Assembly: GCA_012656075.1 (NCBI GenBank)
Contig: JAAKBF010000009.1
Coordinates: 1,240,001-1,304,000, forward strand
Length of the DNA: 64,000 nucleotides
Direction of reading: 5' to 3'
From: Phytophthora hibernalis
Taxonomy: Eukaryota > Oomycota > Peronosporomycetes > Peronosporales > Peronosporaceae
Part shown: one piece after another, positions 51,442-64,000 of the stretch
Position numbering within the stretch: position 1 is the stretch's first letter
How the letters are laid out: each line of letters opens with the position of its first letter
The notes under the pieces: model-generated
What the model was told of the DNA's origin: nothing
Databases searched by the model: none
What the model saw: only the letters and a program-made list of their open reading frames with translations
Position numbers and translations under genes: made by a program

Positions 51442-54400
51442 CTTTGAGACACCATGCTCACGCGAGCTCTCATCATTTGGGTGTGGAGCGTTGTAGCTAA
51501 CTTTTGCGTCGCATTCCTTCCACCTCAGACGTGCCGCTGTATGTGGTCACGACCACGCTAACAGCTCCGATCATACCGTCGACGAAATCTCCGTTGTCCA
51601 ATATAAAGCCTCCAGAGACACGGGTCCAAACCATTGCTCAGTATCTCGGATACGCTCGTGCCTCTACCGCCAGCAATGGACATCAGGTCGCCAATACTCG
51701 CTGACGCGTCACTACCGCTTCCGCTCATCATTGTACACGGCACTGCCGCCGCCGAATACGTTTGTAGGTCCGACAGAAACGCCGCACGCGTCAACAATGT
51801 CCTCTGGTAGCTACGGACGAACCGCAGCTCCCACCGAGACGGCTTTGCTTGAGGCGGAGCCGCAAAACTCGAGACACCTCCCGGTGTAGCTCCTGATAAA
51901 CTCGACTGCCGAACAGCACCGCTGCTTACGGAGACTTCGGCGCTTTGTGACTCGCCGCGGCATGAGGCGCACTCGCGCCTGTAGATACACTCATAACTTA
52001 TAACAACGAGGGCAGTGCCGCTGCCGATGTTTACAGCCCACTCGACTGTCCAACCGACGAGCCAGAAGCGATCAAAGCGGTGACCAACGATCCAAGCTAC
52101 ACCGATCCACTCGCCGATGACATCGCATCACTGCTAACACAACTAAGAGCGCAGCAGCACCGAGTCTCTCTCCGTCGAAATACCCTTGCCGCTTGCAATT
52201 GTCACGCAAACGCATACCCAGAAGTGAGCTACTGGAGCACTCGCACGTCGCAGACGAGCCGTCGACAACACCACACCTCCACCCAGTACTAGCGTCGCCC
52301 GGACTGGCCGAAACATTTTAGACCCACTTTACAAGTTGATGTCGCTGGTGCTCACGTCAACGTTTTCACTCTCAGTGTTGAACATCAACACCGACCCACC
52401 CACTGTCGTCAGCGACGACCCAACATCTATCGAACGCCACAGCTTCCGGCCTCCAGCTTTACGTTCTGCTCTGCGTTCTGCCTGTCCCGGCACTTCACGA
52501 TAACGGAAGCAGCATCTGTCAGTTGTGAATTGTCGCGTGCATTGATCAATGCACTTTGAGACACCATGCTCACGCGAGCTCTCATCATTTGGGTGTGGAG
52601 CGTTGTAGCTAACTTTTGCGTCGCATTTCTTCCACCTCAGACGTGCCGCTGTATGTGGTCACGACCACGCTAACAGCTCCGATCATACCGTCGACGAAAT
52701 CTCCGTTGTCCAATATAAAGCCTCCAGAGACACGGGTCCAAACCATTGCTCAGTATCTCGGATACGCTCGTGCCTCTACCGCCAGCAATGGACATCAGGT
52801 CGCCAATACTCGCTGACGCGTCACTACCGCTTCCGCTCATCATTGTACACGGCACTGCCGCCGCCGAATACGTTTGTAGGTCCGACAGAAACGCCGCACG
52901 CGTCAACAATGTCCTCTGGTAGCTACGGACGAACCGCAGCTCCCACCGAGACGGCTTTGCTTGAGGCGGAGCCGCAAAACTCGAGACACCTCCCGGTGTA
53001 GCTCCTGATAAACTCGACTGCCGAACAGCACCGCTGCTTACGGAGACTTCGGCGCTTTGTGACTCGCCGCGGCATGAGGCGCACTCGCGCCTGTAGATAC
53101 ACTCATAACTTATAACAACGAGGGCAGTGCCGCTGCCGATGTTTACAGCCCACTCGACTGTCCAACCGACGAGCCAGAAGCGATCAAAGCGGTGACCAAC
53201 GATCCAAGCTACACCGATCCACTCGCCGATGACATCGCATCACTGCTAACACAACTAAGAGCGCAGCAGCACCGAGTCTCTCTCCGTCGAAATACCCTTG
53301 CCGCTTGCAATTGTCACGCAAACGCATACCCAGAAGTGAGCTACTGGAGCACTCGCACGTCGCAGACGAGCCGTCGACAACACCACACCTCCACCCAGTA
53401 CTAGCGTTGCCCGGACTGGCCGAAACATTTAGACCCACTTTACAAGTTGATGTCGCTGGTGCTCACGTCAACGTTTTCACTCTCAGTGTTGAACATCAAC
53501 ACCGACCCACCCACTGTCGTCAGCGACGACCCAACATCTATCGAACGCCACAGCTTCCGGCCTCCAGCTTTACGTTCTGCTCTGCGCTCTGCCTGTCCCG
53601 GCACTTCACGATAACGGAAGCAGCATCTGTCAGTTGTGAATTGTCGCGTGCATTGATCAATGCACTTTGAGACACCATGCTCACGCGAGCTCTCATCATT
53701 TGGGTGTGGAGCGTTGTAGCTAACTTTTGCGTCGCATTTCTTCCACCTCAGACGTGCCGCTGTATGTGGTCACGACCACGCTAACAGCTCCGATCATACC
53801 GTCGACGAAATCTCCGTTGTCCAATATAAAGCCTCCAGAGACACGGGTCCAAACCATTGCTCAGTATCTCGGATACGCTCGTGCCTCTACCGCCAGCAAT
53901 GGACATCAGGTCGCCAATACTCGCTGACGCGTCACTACCGCTTCCGCTCATCATTGTACACGGCACTGCCGCCGCCGAATACGTTTGTAGGTCCGACAGA
54001 AACGCCGCACGCGTCAACAATGTCCTCTGGTAGCTACGGACGAACCGCAGCTCCCACCGAGACGGCTTTGCTTGAGGCGGAGCCGCAAAACTCGAGACAC
54101 CTCCCCGGTGTAGCTCCTGATAAACTCGACTGCCGAACAGCACCGCTGCTTACGGAGACTTCGGCGCTTTGTGACTCGCCGCGGCATGAGGCGCACTCGC
54201 GCCTGTAGATACACTCATAACTTATAACAACGAGGGCAGTGCCGCTGCCGATGTTTACAGCCCACTCGACTGTCCAACCGACGAGCCAGAAGCGATCAAA
54301 GCGGTGACCAACGATCCAAGCTACACCGATCCACTCGCCGATGACATCGCATCACTGCTAACACAACTAAGAGCGCAGCAGCACCGAGTCTCTCTCTGTC

Positions 54401-57400
54401 GAAATACCCTTGCCGCTTGCAATTGTCACGCAAACGCATACCCAGAAGTGAGCTACTGGAGCACTCGCACGTCGCAGACGAGCCGTCGACAACACCACAC
54501 CTCCACCCAGTACTAGCGTCGCCCGGACTGGCCGAAACATTTTAGACCCACTTTACAAGTTGATGTCGCTGGTGCTCACGTCAACGTTTTCACTCTCAGT
54601 GTTGAACATCAACACCGACCCACCCACTGTCGTCAGCGACGACCCAACATCTATCGAACGCCACAGCTTCCGGCCTCCAGCTTTACGTTCTGCTCTGCGT
54701 TCTGCCTGTCCCGGCACTTCACGATAACGGAAGCAGCATCTGTCAGTTGTGAATTGTCGCGTGCATTGATCAATGCACTTTGAGACACCATGCTCACGCG
54801 AGCTCTCATCATTTGGGTGTGGAGCGTTGTAGCTAACTTTTGCGTCGCATTTCTTCCACCTCAGACGTGCCGCTGTATGTGGTCACGACCACGCTAACAG
54901 CTCCGATCATACCGTCGACGAAATCTCCGTTGTCCAATATAAAGCCTCCAGAGACACGGGTCCAAACCATTGCTCAGTATCTCGGATACGCTCGTGCCTC
55001 TACCGCCAGCAATGGACATCAGGTCGCCAATACTCGCTGACGCGTCACTACCGCTTCCGCTCATCATTGTACACGGCACTGCCGCCGCCGAATACGTTTG
55101 TAGGTCCGACAGAAACGCCGCACGCGTCAACAATGTCCTCTGGTAGCTACGGACGAACCGCAGCTCCCACCGAGACGGCTTTGCTTGAGGCGGAGCCGCA
55201 AAACTCGAGACACCTCCCGGTGTAGCTCCTGATAAACTCGACTGCCGAACAGCACCGCTGCTTACGGAGACTTCGGCGCTTTGTGACTCGCCGCGGCATG
55301 AGGCGCACTCGCGCCTGTAGATACACTCATAACTTATAACAACGAGGGCAGTGCCGCTGCCGATGTTTACAGCCCACTCGACTGTCCAACCGACGAGCCA
55401 GAAGCGATCAAAGCGGTGACCAACGATCCAAGCTACACCGATCCACTCGCCGATGACATCGCATCACTGCTAACACAACTAAGAGCGCAGCAGCACCGAG
55501 TCTCTCTCTGTCGAAATACCCTTGCCGCTTGCAATTGTCACGCAAACGCATACCCAGAAGTGAGCTACTGGAGCACTCGCACGTCGCAGACGAGCCGTCG
55601 ACAACACCACACCTCCACCCAGTACTAGCGTTGCCCGGACTGGCCGAAACATTTTAGACCCACTTTACAAGTTGATGTCGCTGGTGCTCACGTCAACGTT
55701 TTCACTCTCAGTGTTGAACATCAACACCGACCCACCCACTGTCGTCAGCGACGACCCAACATCTATCGAACGCCACAGCTTCCGGCCTCCAGCTTTACGT
55801 TCTGCTCTGCGTTCTGCCTGTCCCGGCACTTCACGATAACGGAAGCAGCATCTGTCAGTTGTGAATTGTCGCGTGCATTGATCAATGCACTTTGAGACAC
55901 CATGCTCACGCGAGCTCTCATCATTTGGGTGTGGAGCGTTGTAGCTAACTTTTGCGTCGCATTTCTTCCACCTCAGACGTGCCGCTGTATGTGGTCACGA
56001 CCACGCTAACAGCTCCGATCATACCGTCGACGAAATCTCCGTTGTCCAATATAAAGCCTCCAGAGACACGGGTCCAAACCATTGCTCAGTATCTCGGATA
56101 CGCTCGTGCCTCTACCGCCAGCAATGGACATCAGGTCGCCAATACTCGCTGACGCGTCACTACCGCTTCCGCTCATCATTGTACACGGCACTGCCGCCGC
56201 CGAATACGTTTGTAGGTCCGACAGAAACGCCGCACGCGTCAACAATGTCCTCTGGTAGCTACGGACGAACCGCAGCTCCCACCGAGACGGCTTTGCTTGA
56301 GGCGGAGCCGCAAAACTCGAGACACCTCCCGGTGTAGCTCCTGATAAACTCGACTGCCGAACAGCACCGCTGCTTACGGAGACTTCGGCGCTTTGTGACT
56401 CGCCGCGGCATGAGGCGCACTCGCGCCTGTAGATACACTCATAACTTATAACAACGAGGGCAGTGCCGCTGCCGATGTTTACAGCCCACTCGACTGTCCA
56501 ACCGACGAGCCAGAAGCGATCAAAGCGGTGACCAACGATCCAAGCTACACCGATCCACTCGCCGATGACATCGCATCACTGCTAACACAACTAAGAGCGC
56601 AGCAGCACCGAGTCTCTCTCCGTCGAAATACCCTTGCCGCTTGCAATTGTCACGCAAACGCATACCCAGAAGTGAGCTACTGGAGCACTCGCACGTCGCA
56701 GACGAGCCGTCGACAACACCACACCTCCACCCAGTACTAGCGTCGCCCGGACTGGCCGAAACATTTTAGACCCACTTTACAAGTTGATGTCGCTGGTGCT
56801 CACGTCAACGTTTTCACTCTCAGTGTTGAACATCAACACCGACCCACCCACTGTCGTCAGCGACGACCCAACATCTATCGAACGCCACAGCTTCCGGCCT
56901 CCAGCTTTACGTTCTGCTCTGCGTTCTGCCTGTCCCGGCACTTCACGATAACGGAAGCAGCATCTGTCAGTTGTGAATTGTCGCGTGCATTGATCAATGC
57001 ACTTTGAGACACCATGCTCACGCGAGCTCTCATCATTTGGGTGTGGAGCGTTGTAGCTAACTTTTGCGTCGCATTTCTTCCACCTCAGACGTGCCGCTGT
57101 ATGTGGTCACGACCACGCTAACAGCTCCGATCATACCGTCGACGAAATCTCCGTTGTCCAATATAAAGCCTCCAGAGACACGGGTCCAAACCATTGCTCA
57201 GTATCTCGGATACGCTCGTGCCTCTACCGCCAGCAATGGACATCAGGTCGCCAATACTCGCTGACGCGTCACTACCGCTTCCGCTCATCATTGTACACGG
57301 CACTGCCGCCGCCGAATACGTTTGTAGGTCCGACAGAAACGCCGCACGCGTCAACAATGTCCTCTGGTAGCTACGGACGAACCGCAGCTCCCACCGAGAC

Positions 57401-60400
57401 GGCTTTGCTTGAGGCGGAGCCGCAAAACTCGAGACACCTCCCGGTGTAGCTCCTGATAAACTCGACTGCCGAACAGCACCGCTGCTTACGGAGACTTCGG
57501 CGCTTTGTGACTCGCCGCGGCATGAGGCGCACTCGCGCCTGTAGATACACTCATAACTTATAACAACGAGGGCAGTGCCGCTGCCGATGTTTACAGCCCA
57601 CTCGACTGTCCAACCGACGAGCCAGAAGCGATCAAAGCGGTGACCAACGATCCAAGCTACACCGATCCACTCGCCGATGACATCGCATCACTGCTAACAC
57701 AACTAAGAGCGCAGCAGCACCGAGTCTCTCTCCGTCGAAATACCCTTGCCGCTTGCAATTGTCACGCAAACGCATACCCAGAAGTGAGCTACTGGAGCAC
57801 TCGCACGTCGCAGACGAGCCGTCGACAACACCACACCTCCACCCAGTACTAGCGTCGCCCGGACTGGCCGAAACATTTTAGACCCACTTTACAAGTTGAT
57901 GTCGCTGGTGCTCACGTCAACGTTTTCACTCTCAGTGTTGAACATCAACACCGACCCACCCACTGTCGTCAGCGACGACCCAACATCTATCGAACGCCAC
58001 AGCTTCCGGCCTCCAGCTTTACGTTCTGCTCTGCGTTCTGCCTGTCCCGGCACTTCACGATAACGGAAGCAGCATCTGTCAGTTGTGAATTGTCGCGTGC
58101 ATTGATCAATGCACTTTGAGACACCATGCTCACGCGAGCTCTCATCATTTGGGTGTGGAGCGTTGTAGCTAACTTTTGCGTCGCATTTCTTCCACCTCAG
58201 ACGTGCCGCTGTATGTGGTCACGACCACGCTAACAGCTCCGATCATACCGTCGACGAAATCTCCGTTGTCCAATATAAAGCCTCCAGAGACACGGGTCCA
58301 AACCATTGCTCAGTATCTCGGATACGCTCGTGCCTCTACCGCCAGCAATGGACATCAGGTCGCCAATACTCGCTGACGCGTCACTACCGCTTCCGCTCAT
58401 CATTGTACACGGCACTGCCGCCGCCGAATACGTTTGTAGGTCCGACAGAAACGCCGCACGCGTCAACAATGTCCTCTGGTAGCTACGGACGAACCGCAGC
58501 TCCCACCGAGACGGCTTTGCTTGAGGCGGAGCCGCAAAACTCGAGACACCTCCCGGTGTAGCTCCTGATAAACTCGACTGCCGAACAGCACCGCTGCTTA
58601 CGGAGACTTCGGCGCTTTGTGACTCGCCGCGGCATGAGGCGCACTCGCGCCTGTAGATACACTCATAACTTATAACAACGAGGGCAGTGCCGCTGCCGAT
58701 GTTTACAGCCCACTCGACTGTCCAACCGACGAGCCAGAAGCGATCAAAGCGGTGACCAACGATCCAAGCTACACCGATCCACTCGCCGATGACATCGCAT
58801 CACTGCTAACACAACTAAGAGCGCAGCAGCACCGAGTCTCTCTCTGTCGAAATACCCTTGCCGCTTGCAATTGTCACGCAAACGCATACCCAGAAGTGAG
58901 CTACTGGAGCACTCGCACGTCGCAGACGAGCCGTCGACAACACCACACCTCCACCCAGTACTAGCGTCGCCCGGACTGGCCGAAACATTTTAGACCCACT
59001 TTACAAGTTGATGTCGCTGGTGCTCACGTCAACGTTTTCACTCTCAGTGTTGAACATCAACACCGACCCACCCACTGTCGTCAGCGACGACCCAACATCT
59101 ATCGAACGCCACAGCTTCCGGCCTCCAGCTTTACGTTCTGCTCTGCGTTCTGCCTGTCCCGGCACTTCACGATAACGGAAGCAGCATCTGTCAGTTGTGA
59201 ATTGTCGCGTGCATTGATCAATGCACTTTGAGACACCATGCTCACGCGAGCTCTCATCATTTGGGTGTGGAGCGTTGTAGCTAACTTTTGCGTCGCATTT
59301 CTTCCACCTCAGACGTGCCGCTGTATGTGGTCACGACCACGCTAACAGCTCCGATCATACCGTCGACGAAATCTCCGTTGTCCAATATAAAGCCTCCAGA
59401 GACACGGGTCCAAACCATTGCTCAGTATCTCGGATACGCTCGTGCCTCTACCGCCAGCAATGGACATCAGGTCGCCAATACTCGCTGACGCGTCACTACC
59501 GCTTCCGCTCATCATTGTACACGGCACTGCCGCCGCCGAATACGTTTGTAGGTCCGACAGAAACGCCGCACGCGTCAACAATGTCCTCTGGTAGCTACGG
59601 ACGAACCGCAGCTCCCACCGAGACGGCTTTGCTTGAGGCGGAGCCGCAAAACTCGAGACACCTCCCGGTGTAGCTCCTGATAAACTCGACTGCCGAACAG
59701 CACCGCTGCTTACGGAGACTTCGGCGCTTTGTGACTCGCCGCGGCATGAGGCGCACTCGCGCCTGTAGATACACTCATAACTTATAACAACGAGGGCAGT
59801 GCCGCTGCCGATGTTTACAGCCCACTCGACTGTCCAACCGACGAGCCAGAAGCGATCAAAGCGGTGACCAACGATCCAAGCTACACCGATCCACTCGCCG
59901 ATGACATCGCATCACTGCTAACACAACTAAGAGCGCAGCAGCACCGAGTCTCTCTCTGTCGAAATACCCTTGCCGCTTGCAATTGTCACGCAAACGCATA
60001 CCCAGAAGTGAGCTACTGGAGCACTCGCACGTCGCAGACGAGCCGTCGACAACACCACACCTCCACCCAGTACTAGCGTCGCCCGGACTGGCCGAAACAT
60101 TTTAGACCCACTTTACAAGTTGATGTCGCTGGTGCTCACGTCAACGTTTTCACTCTCAGTGTTGAACATCAACACCGACCCACCCACTGTCGTCAGCGAC
60201 GACCCAACATCTATCGAACGCCACAGCTTCCGGCCTCCAGCTTTACGTTCTGCTCTGCGTTCTGCCTGTCCCGGCACTTCACGATAACGGAAGCAGCATC
60301 TGTCAGTTGTGAATTGTCGCGTGCATTGATCAATGCACTTTGAGACACCATGCTCACGCGAGCTCTCATCATTTGGGTGTGGAGCGTTGTAGCTAACTTT

Positions 60401-63400
60401 TGCGTCGCATTTCTTCCACCTCAGACGTGCCGCTGTATGTGGTCACGACCACGCTAACAGCTCCGATCATACCGTCGACGAAATCTCCGTTGTCCAATAT
60501 AAAGCCTCCAGAGACACGGGTCCAAACCATTGCTCAGTATCTCGGATACGCTCGTGCCTCTACCGCCAGCAATGGACATCAGGTCGCCAATACTCGCTGA
60601 CGCGTCACTACCGCTTCCGCTCATCATTGTACACGGCACTGCCGCCGCCGAATACGTTTGTAGGTCCGACAGAAACGCCGCACGCGTCAACAATGTCCTC
60701 TGGTAGCTACGGACGAACCGCAGCTCCCACCGAGACGGCTTTGCTTGAGGCGGAGCCGCAAAACTCGAGACACCTCCCGGTGTAGCTCCTGATAAACTCG
60801 ACTGCCGAACAGCACCGCTGCTTACGGAGACTTCGGCGCTTTGTGACTCGCCGCGGCATGAGGCGCACTCGCGCCTGTAGATACACTCATAACTTATAAC
60901 AACGAGGGCAGTGCCGCTGCCGATGTTTACAGCCCACTCGACTGTCCAACCGACGAGCCAGAAGCGATCAAAGCGGTGACCAACGATCCAAGCTACACCG
61001 ATCCACTCGCCGATGACATCGCATCACTGCTAACACAACTAAGAGCGCAGCAGCACCGAGTCTCTCTCTGTCGAAATACCCTTGCCGCTTGCAATTGTCA
61101 CGCAAACGCATACCCAGAAGTGAGCTACTGGAGCACTCGCACGTCGCAGACGAGCCGTCGACAACACCACACCTCCACCCAGTACTAGCGTCGCCCGGAC
61201 TGGCCGAAACATTTTAGACCCACTTTACAAGTTGATGTCGCTGGTGCTCACGTCAACGTTTTCACTCTCAGTGTTGAACATCAACACCGACCCACCCACT
61301 GTCGTCAGCGACGACCCAACATCTATCGAACGCCACAGCTTCCGGCCTCCAGCTTTACGTTCTGCTCTGCGTTCTGCCTGTCCCGGCACTTCACGATAAC
61401 GGAAGCAGCATCTGTCAGTTGTGAATTGTCGCGTGCATTGATCAATGCACTTTGAGACACCATGCTCACGCGAGCTCTCATCATTTGGGTGTGGAGCGTT
61501 GTAGCTAACTTTTGCGTCGCATTTCTTCCACCTCAGACGTGCCGCTGTATGTGGTCACGACCACGCTAACAGCTCCGATCATACCGTCGACGAAATCTCC
61601 GTTGTCCAATATAAAGCCTCCAGAGACACGGGTCCAAACCATTGCTCAGTATCTCGGATACGCTCGTGCCTCTACCGCCAGCAATGGACATCAGGTCGCC
61701 AATACTCGCTGACGCGTCACTACCGCTTCCGCTCATCATTGTACACGGCACTGCCGCCGCCGAATACGTTTGTAGGTCCGACAGAAACGCCGCACGCGTC
61801 AACAATGTCCTCTGGTAGCTACGGACGAACCGCAGCTCCCACCGAGACGGCTTTGCTTGAGGCGGAGCCGCAAAACTCGAGACACCTCCCGGTGTAGCTC
61901 CTGATAAACTCGACTGCCGAACAGCACCGCTGCTTACGGAGACTTCGGCGCTTTGTGACTCGCCGCGGCATGAGGCGCACTCGCGCCTGTAGATACACTC
62001 ATAACTTATAACAACGAGGGCAGTGCCGCTGCCGATGTTTACAGCCCACTCGACTGTCCAACCGACGAGCCAGAAGCGATCAAAGCGGTGACCAACGATC
62101 CAAGCTACACCGATCCACTCGCCGATGACATCGCATCACTGCTAACACAACTAAGAGCGCAGCAGCACCGAGTCTCTCTCCGTCGAAATACCCTTGCCGC
62201 TTGCAATTGTCACGCAAACGCATACCCAGAAGTGAGCTACTGGAGCACTCGCACGTCGCAGACGAGCCGTCGACAACACCACACCTCCACCCAGTACTAG
62301 CGTCGCCCGGACTGGCCGAAACATTTTAGACCCACTTTACAAGTTGATGTCGCTGGTGCTCACGTCAACGTTTTCACTCTCAGTGTTGAACATCAACACC
62401 GACCCACCCACTGTCGTCAGCGACGACCCAACATCTATCGAACGCCACAGCTTCCGGCCTCCAGCTTTACGTTCTGCTCTGCGTTCTGCCTGTCCCGGCA
62501 CTTCACGATAACGGAAGCAGCATCTGTCAGTTGTGAATTGTCGCGTGCATTGATCAATGCACTTTGAGACACCATGCTCACGCGAGCTCTCATCATTTGG
62601 GTGTGGAGCGTTGTAGCTAACTTTTGCGTCGCATTTCTTCCACCTCAGACGTGCCGCTGTATGTGGTCACGACCACGCTAACAGCTCCGATCATACCGTC
62701 GACGAAATCTCCGTTGTCCAATATAAAGCCTCCAGAGACACGGGTCCAAACCATTGCTCAGTATCTCGGATACGCTCGTGCCTCTACCGCCAGCAATGGA
62801 CATCAGGTCGCCAATACTCGCTGACGCGTCACTACCGCTTCCGCTCATCATTGTACACGGCACTGCCGCCGCCGAATACGTTTGTAGGTCCGACAGAAAC
62901 GCCGCACGCGTCAACAATGTCCTCTGGTAGCTACGGACGAACCGCAGCTCCCACCGAGACGGCTTTGCTTGAGGCGGAGCCGCAAAACTCGAGACACCTC
63001 CCGGTGTAGCTCCTGATAAACTCGACTGCCGAACAGCACCGCTGCTTACGGAGACTTCGGCGCTTTGTGACTCGCCGCGGCATGAGGCGCACTCGCGCCT
63101 GTAGATACACTCATAACTTATAACAACGAGGGCAGTGCCGCTGCCGATGTTTACAGCCCACTCGACTGTCCAACCGACGAGCCAGAAGCGATCAAAGCGG
63201 TGACCAACGATCCAAGCTACACCGATCCACTCGCCGATGACATCGCATCACTGCTAACACAACTAAGAGCGCAGCAGCACCGAGTCTCTCTCTGTCGAAA
63301 TACCCTTGCCGCTTGCAATTGTCACGCAAACGCATACCCAGAAGTGAGCTACTGGAGCACTCGCACGTCGCAGACGAGCCGTCGACAACACCACACCTCC

Positions 63401-64000
63401 ACCCAGTACTAGCGTCGCCCGGACTGGCCGAAACATTTTAGACCCACTTTACAAGTTGATGTCGCTGGTGCTCACGTCAACGTTTTCACTCTCAGTGTTG
63501 AACATCAACACCGACCCACCCACTGTCGTCAGCGACGACCCAACATCTATCGAACGCCACAGCTTCCGGCCTCCAGCTTTACGTTCTGCTCTGCGTTCTG
63601 CCTGTCCCGGCACTTCACGATAACGGAAGCAGCATCTGTCAGTTGTGAATTGTCGCGTGCATTGATCAATGCACTTTGAGACACCATGCTCACGCGAGCT
63701 CTCATCATTTGGGTGTGGAGCGTTGTAGCTAACTTTTGCGTCGCATTTCTTCCACCTCAGACGTGCCGCTGTATGTGGTCACGACCACGCTAACAGCTCC
63801 GATCATACCGTCGACGAAATCTCCGTTGTCCAATATAAAGCCTCCAGAGACACGGGTCCAAACCATTGCTCAGTATCTCGGATACGCTCGTGCCTCTACC
63901 GCCAGCAATGGACATCAGGTCGCCAATACTCGCTGACGCGTCACTACCGCTTCCGCTCATCATTGTACACGGCACTGCCGCCGCCGAATACGTTTGTAGG
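51442..64000. repeat. Tandem satellite array, 1,112-bp monomer, at least 11.3 copies
   Basis: Units begin (CTTTGAGACACCATG) at 51442, 52554, 53665, 54778, 55890, 57002, 58114, 59226, 60338, 61450, 62562 and 63674; the last is cut by the window end. Unit lengths are 1112 except 1111 (unit 2, one T fewer near 53,430) and 1113 (unit 3, one C more near 54,106). Units differ by only a few substitutions, such as C/T in CTCTC[C/T]GTCG and CGT[C/T]GCCCGG. Small ORFs recur in every unit only because the DNA does; none looks like a gene. G+C is moderate and no transposon domain is present. Confidence 0.97.
52537..52554. other. 18-bp perfect palindrome, once per satellite monomer
   Basis: GTGCATTGATCAATGCAC reads the same on both strands and ends at the first base of each new unit as defined here. 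It recurs at the same place in every monomer (for example ending at 53665, 54778, 55890). The first unit's left edge (51442) lacks it, because the array starts there with the half-site replaced by flanking sequence. Confidence 0.9.

Noticed and set aside
51504..63975. Repeated 60-80-residue ORFs in every satellite unit on both strands
   Set aside because: They recur because the DNA recurs, are short, overlap each other on opposite strands and have no domain or conserved start context. Near-identity of units also removes any test for selection on the protein.
51442..64000. Tandem array as a CRISPR-like or rDNA array
   Set aside because: The unit is 1,112 bp with no unique spacers, and no rRNA-like conserved sequence is visible.

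Overview
The window looks like nuclear DNA of an oomycete, most probably Phytophthora or a close relative. The evidence is short introns of 54-87 bp with GT-AG ends, dense genes lying next to repeat-rich blocks, receptor-like TKL kinases with a single membrane segment, an elicitin-like protein, and Helitron, copia and tyrosine-recombinase (YR) retroelement debris. No species is claimed.

Gene-rich part (1-21,662). In order: the 3' part of a PXK/Slob-like pseudokinase gene; a small thioredoxin-fold protein; a four-exon Josephin deubiquitinase on the minus strand that no single ORF reveals; an SLC44 choline-transporter-like protein; a long minus-strand ASCC3/Slh1-type double-cassette helicase; a receptor-like TKL kinase whose juxtamembrane region is a charged pentapeptide repeat; a convergent minus-strand receptor with a related ectodomain but no kinase; and a seven-exon coiled-coil protein with a compact C-terminal domain. 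Several conserved genes are broken by single-base shifts that sit in short homopolymers. Nearly all are repaired by adding one base, so they look like base-calling errors rather than decay.

Repeat-rich part (21,700-39,550). A NAM-like DNA-binding gene fragment runs into a YR-element fragment. A short zinc-finger-like gene follows, then a decayed minus-strand Helitron (Pif1 helicase plus HUH Rep), then a decayed minus-strand YR retrotransposon (gag-like, RT, RNase H, YR) with 120-bp direct repeats. Two MITE-like elements with long inverted termini come next; one has a visible empty-site comparison.

Receptor-kinase part (39,550-44,900). There are two more TKL receptor-like kinases. In the first, the block holding the stalk, membrane segment and juxtamembrane region is inverted relative to the kinase domain. 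A minus-strand elicitin-like membrane protein closes this part.

Right end (44,900-64,000). A 43-bp inverted repeat pair, a 230-bp minisatellite and a decayed copia element truncated inside its reverse transcriptase lead into a very homogeneous tandem array of a 1,112-bp satellite. The array fills the last 12.6 kb and runs off the window. Each junction between monomers carries an 18-bp perfect palindrome.
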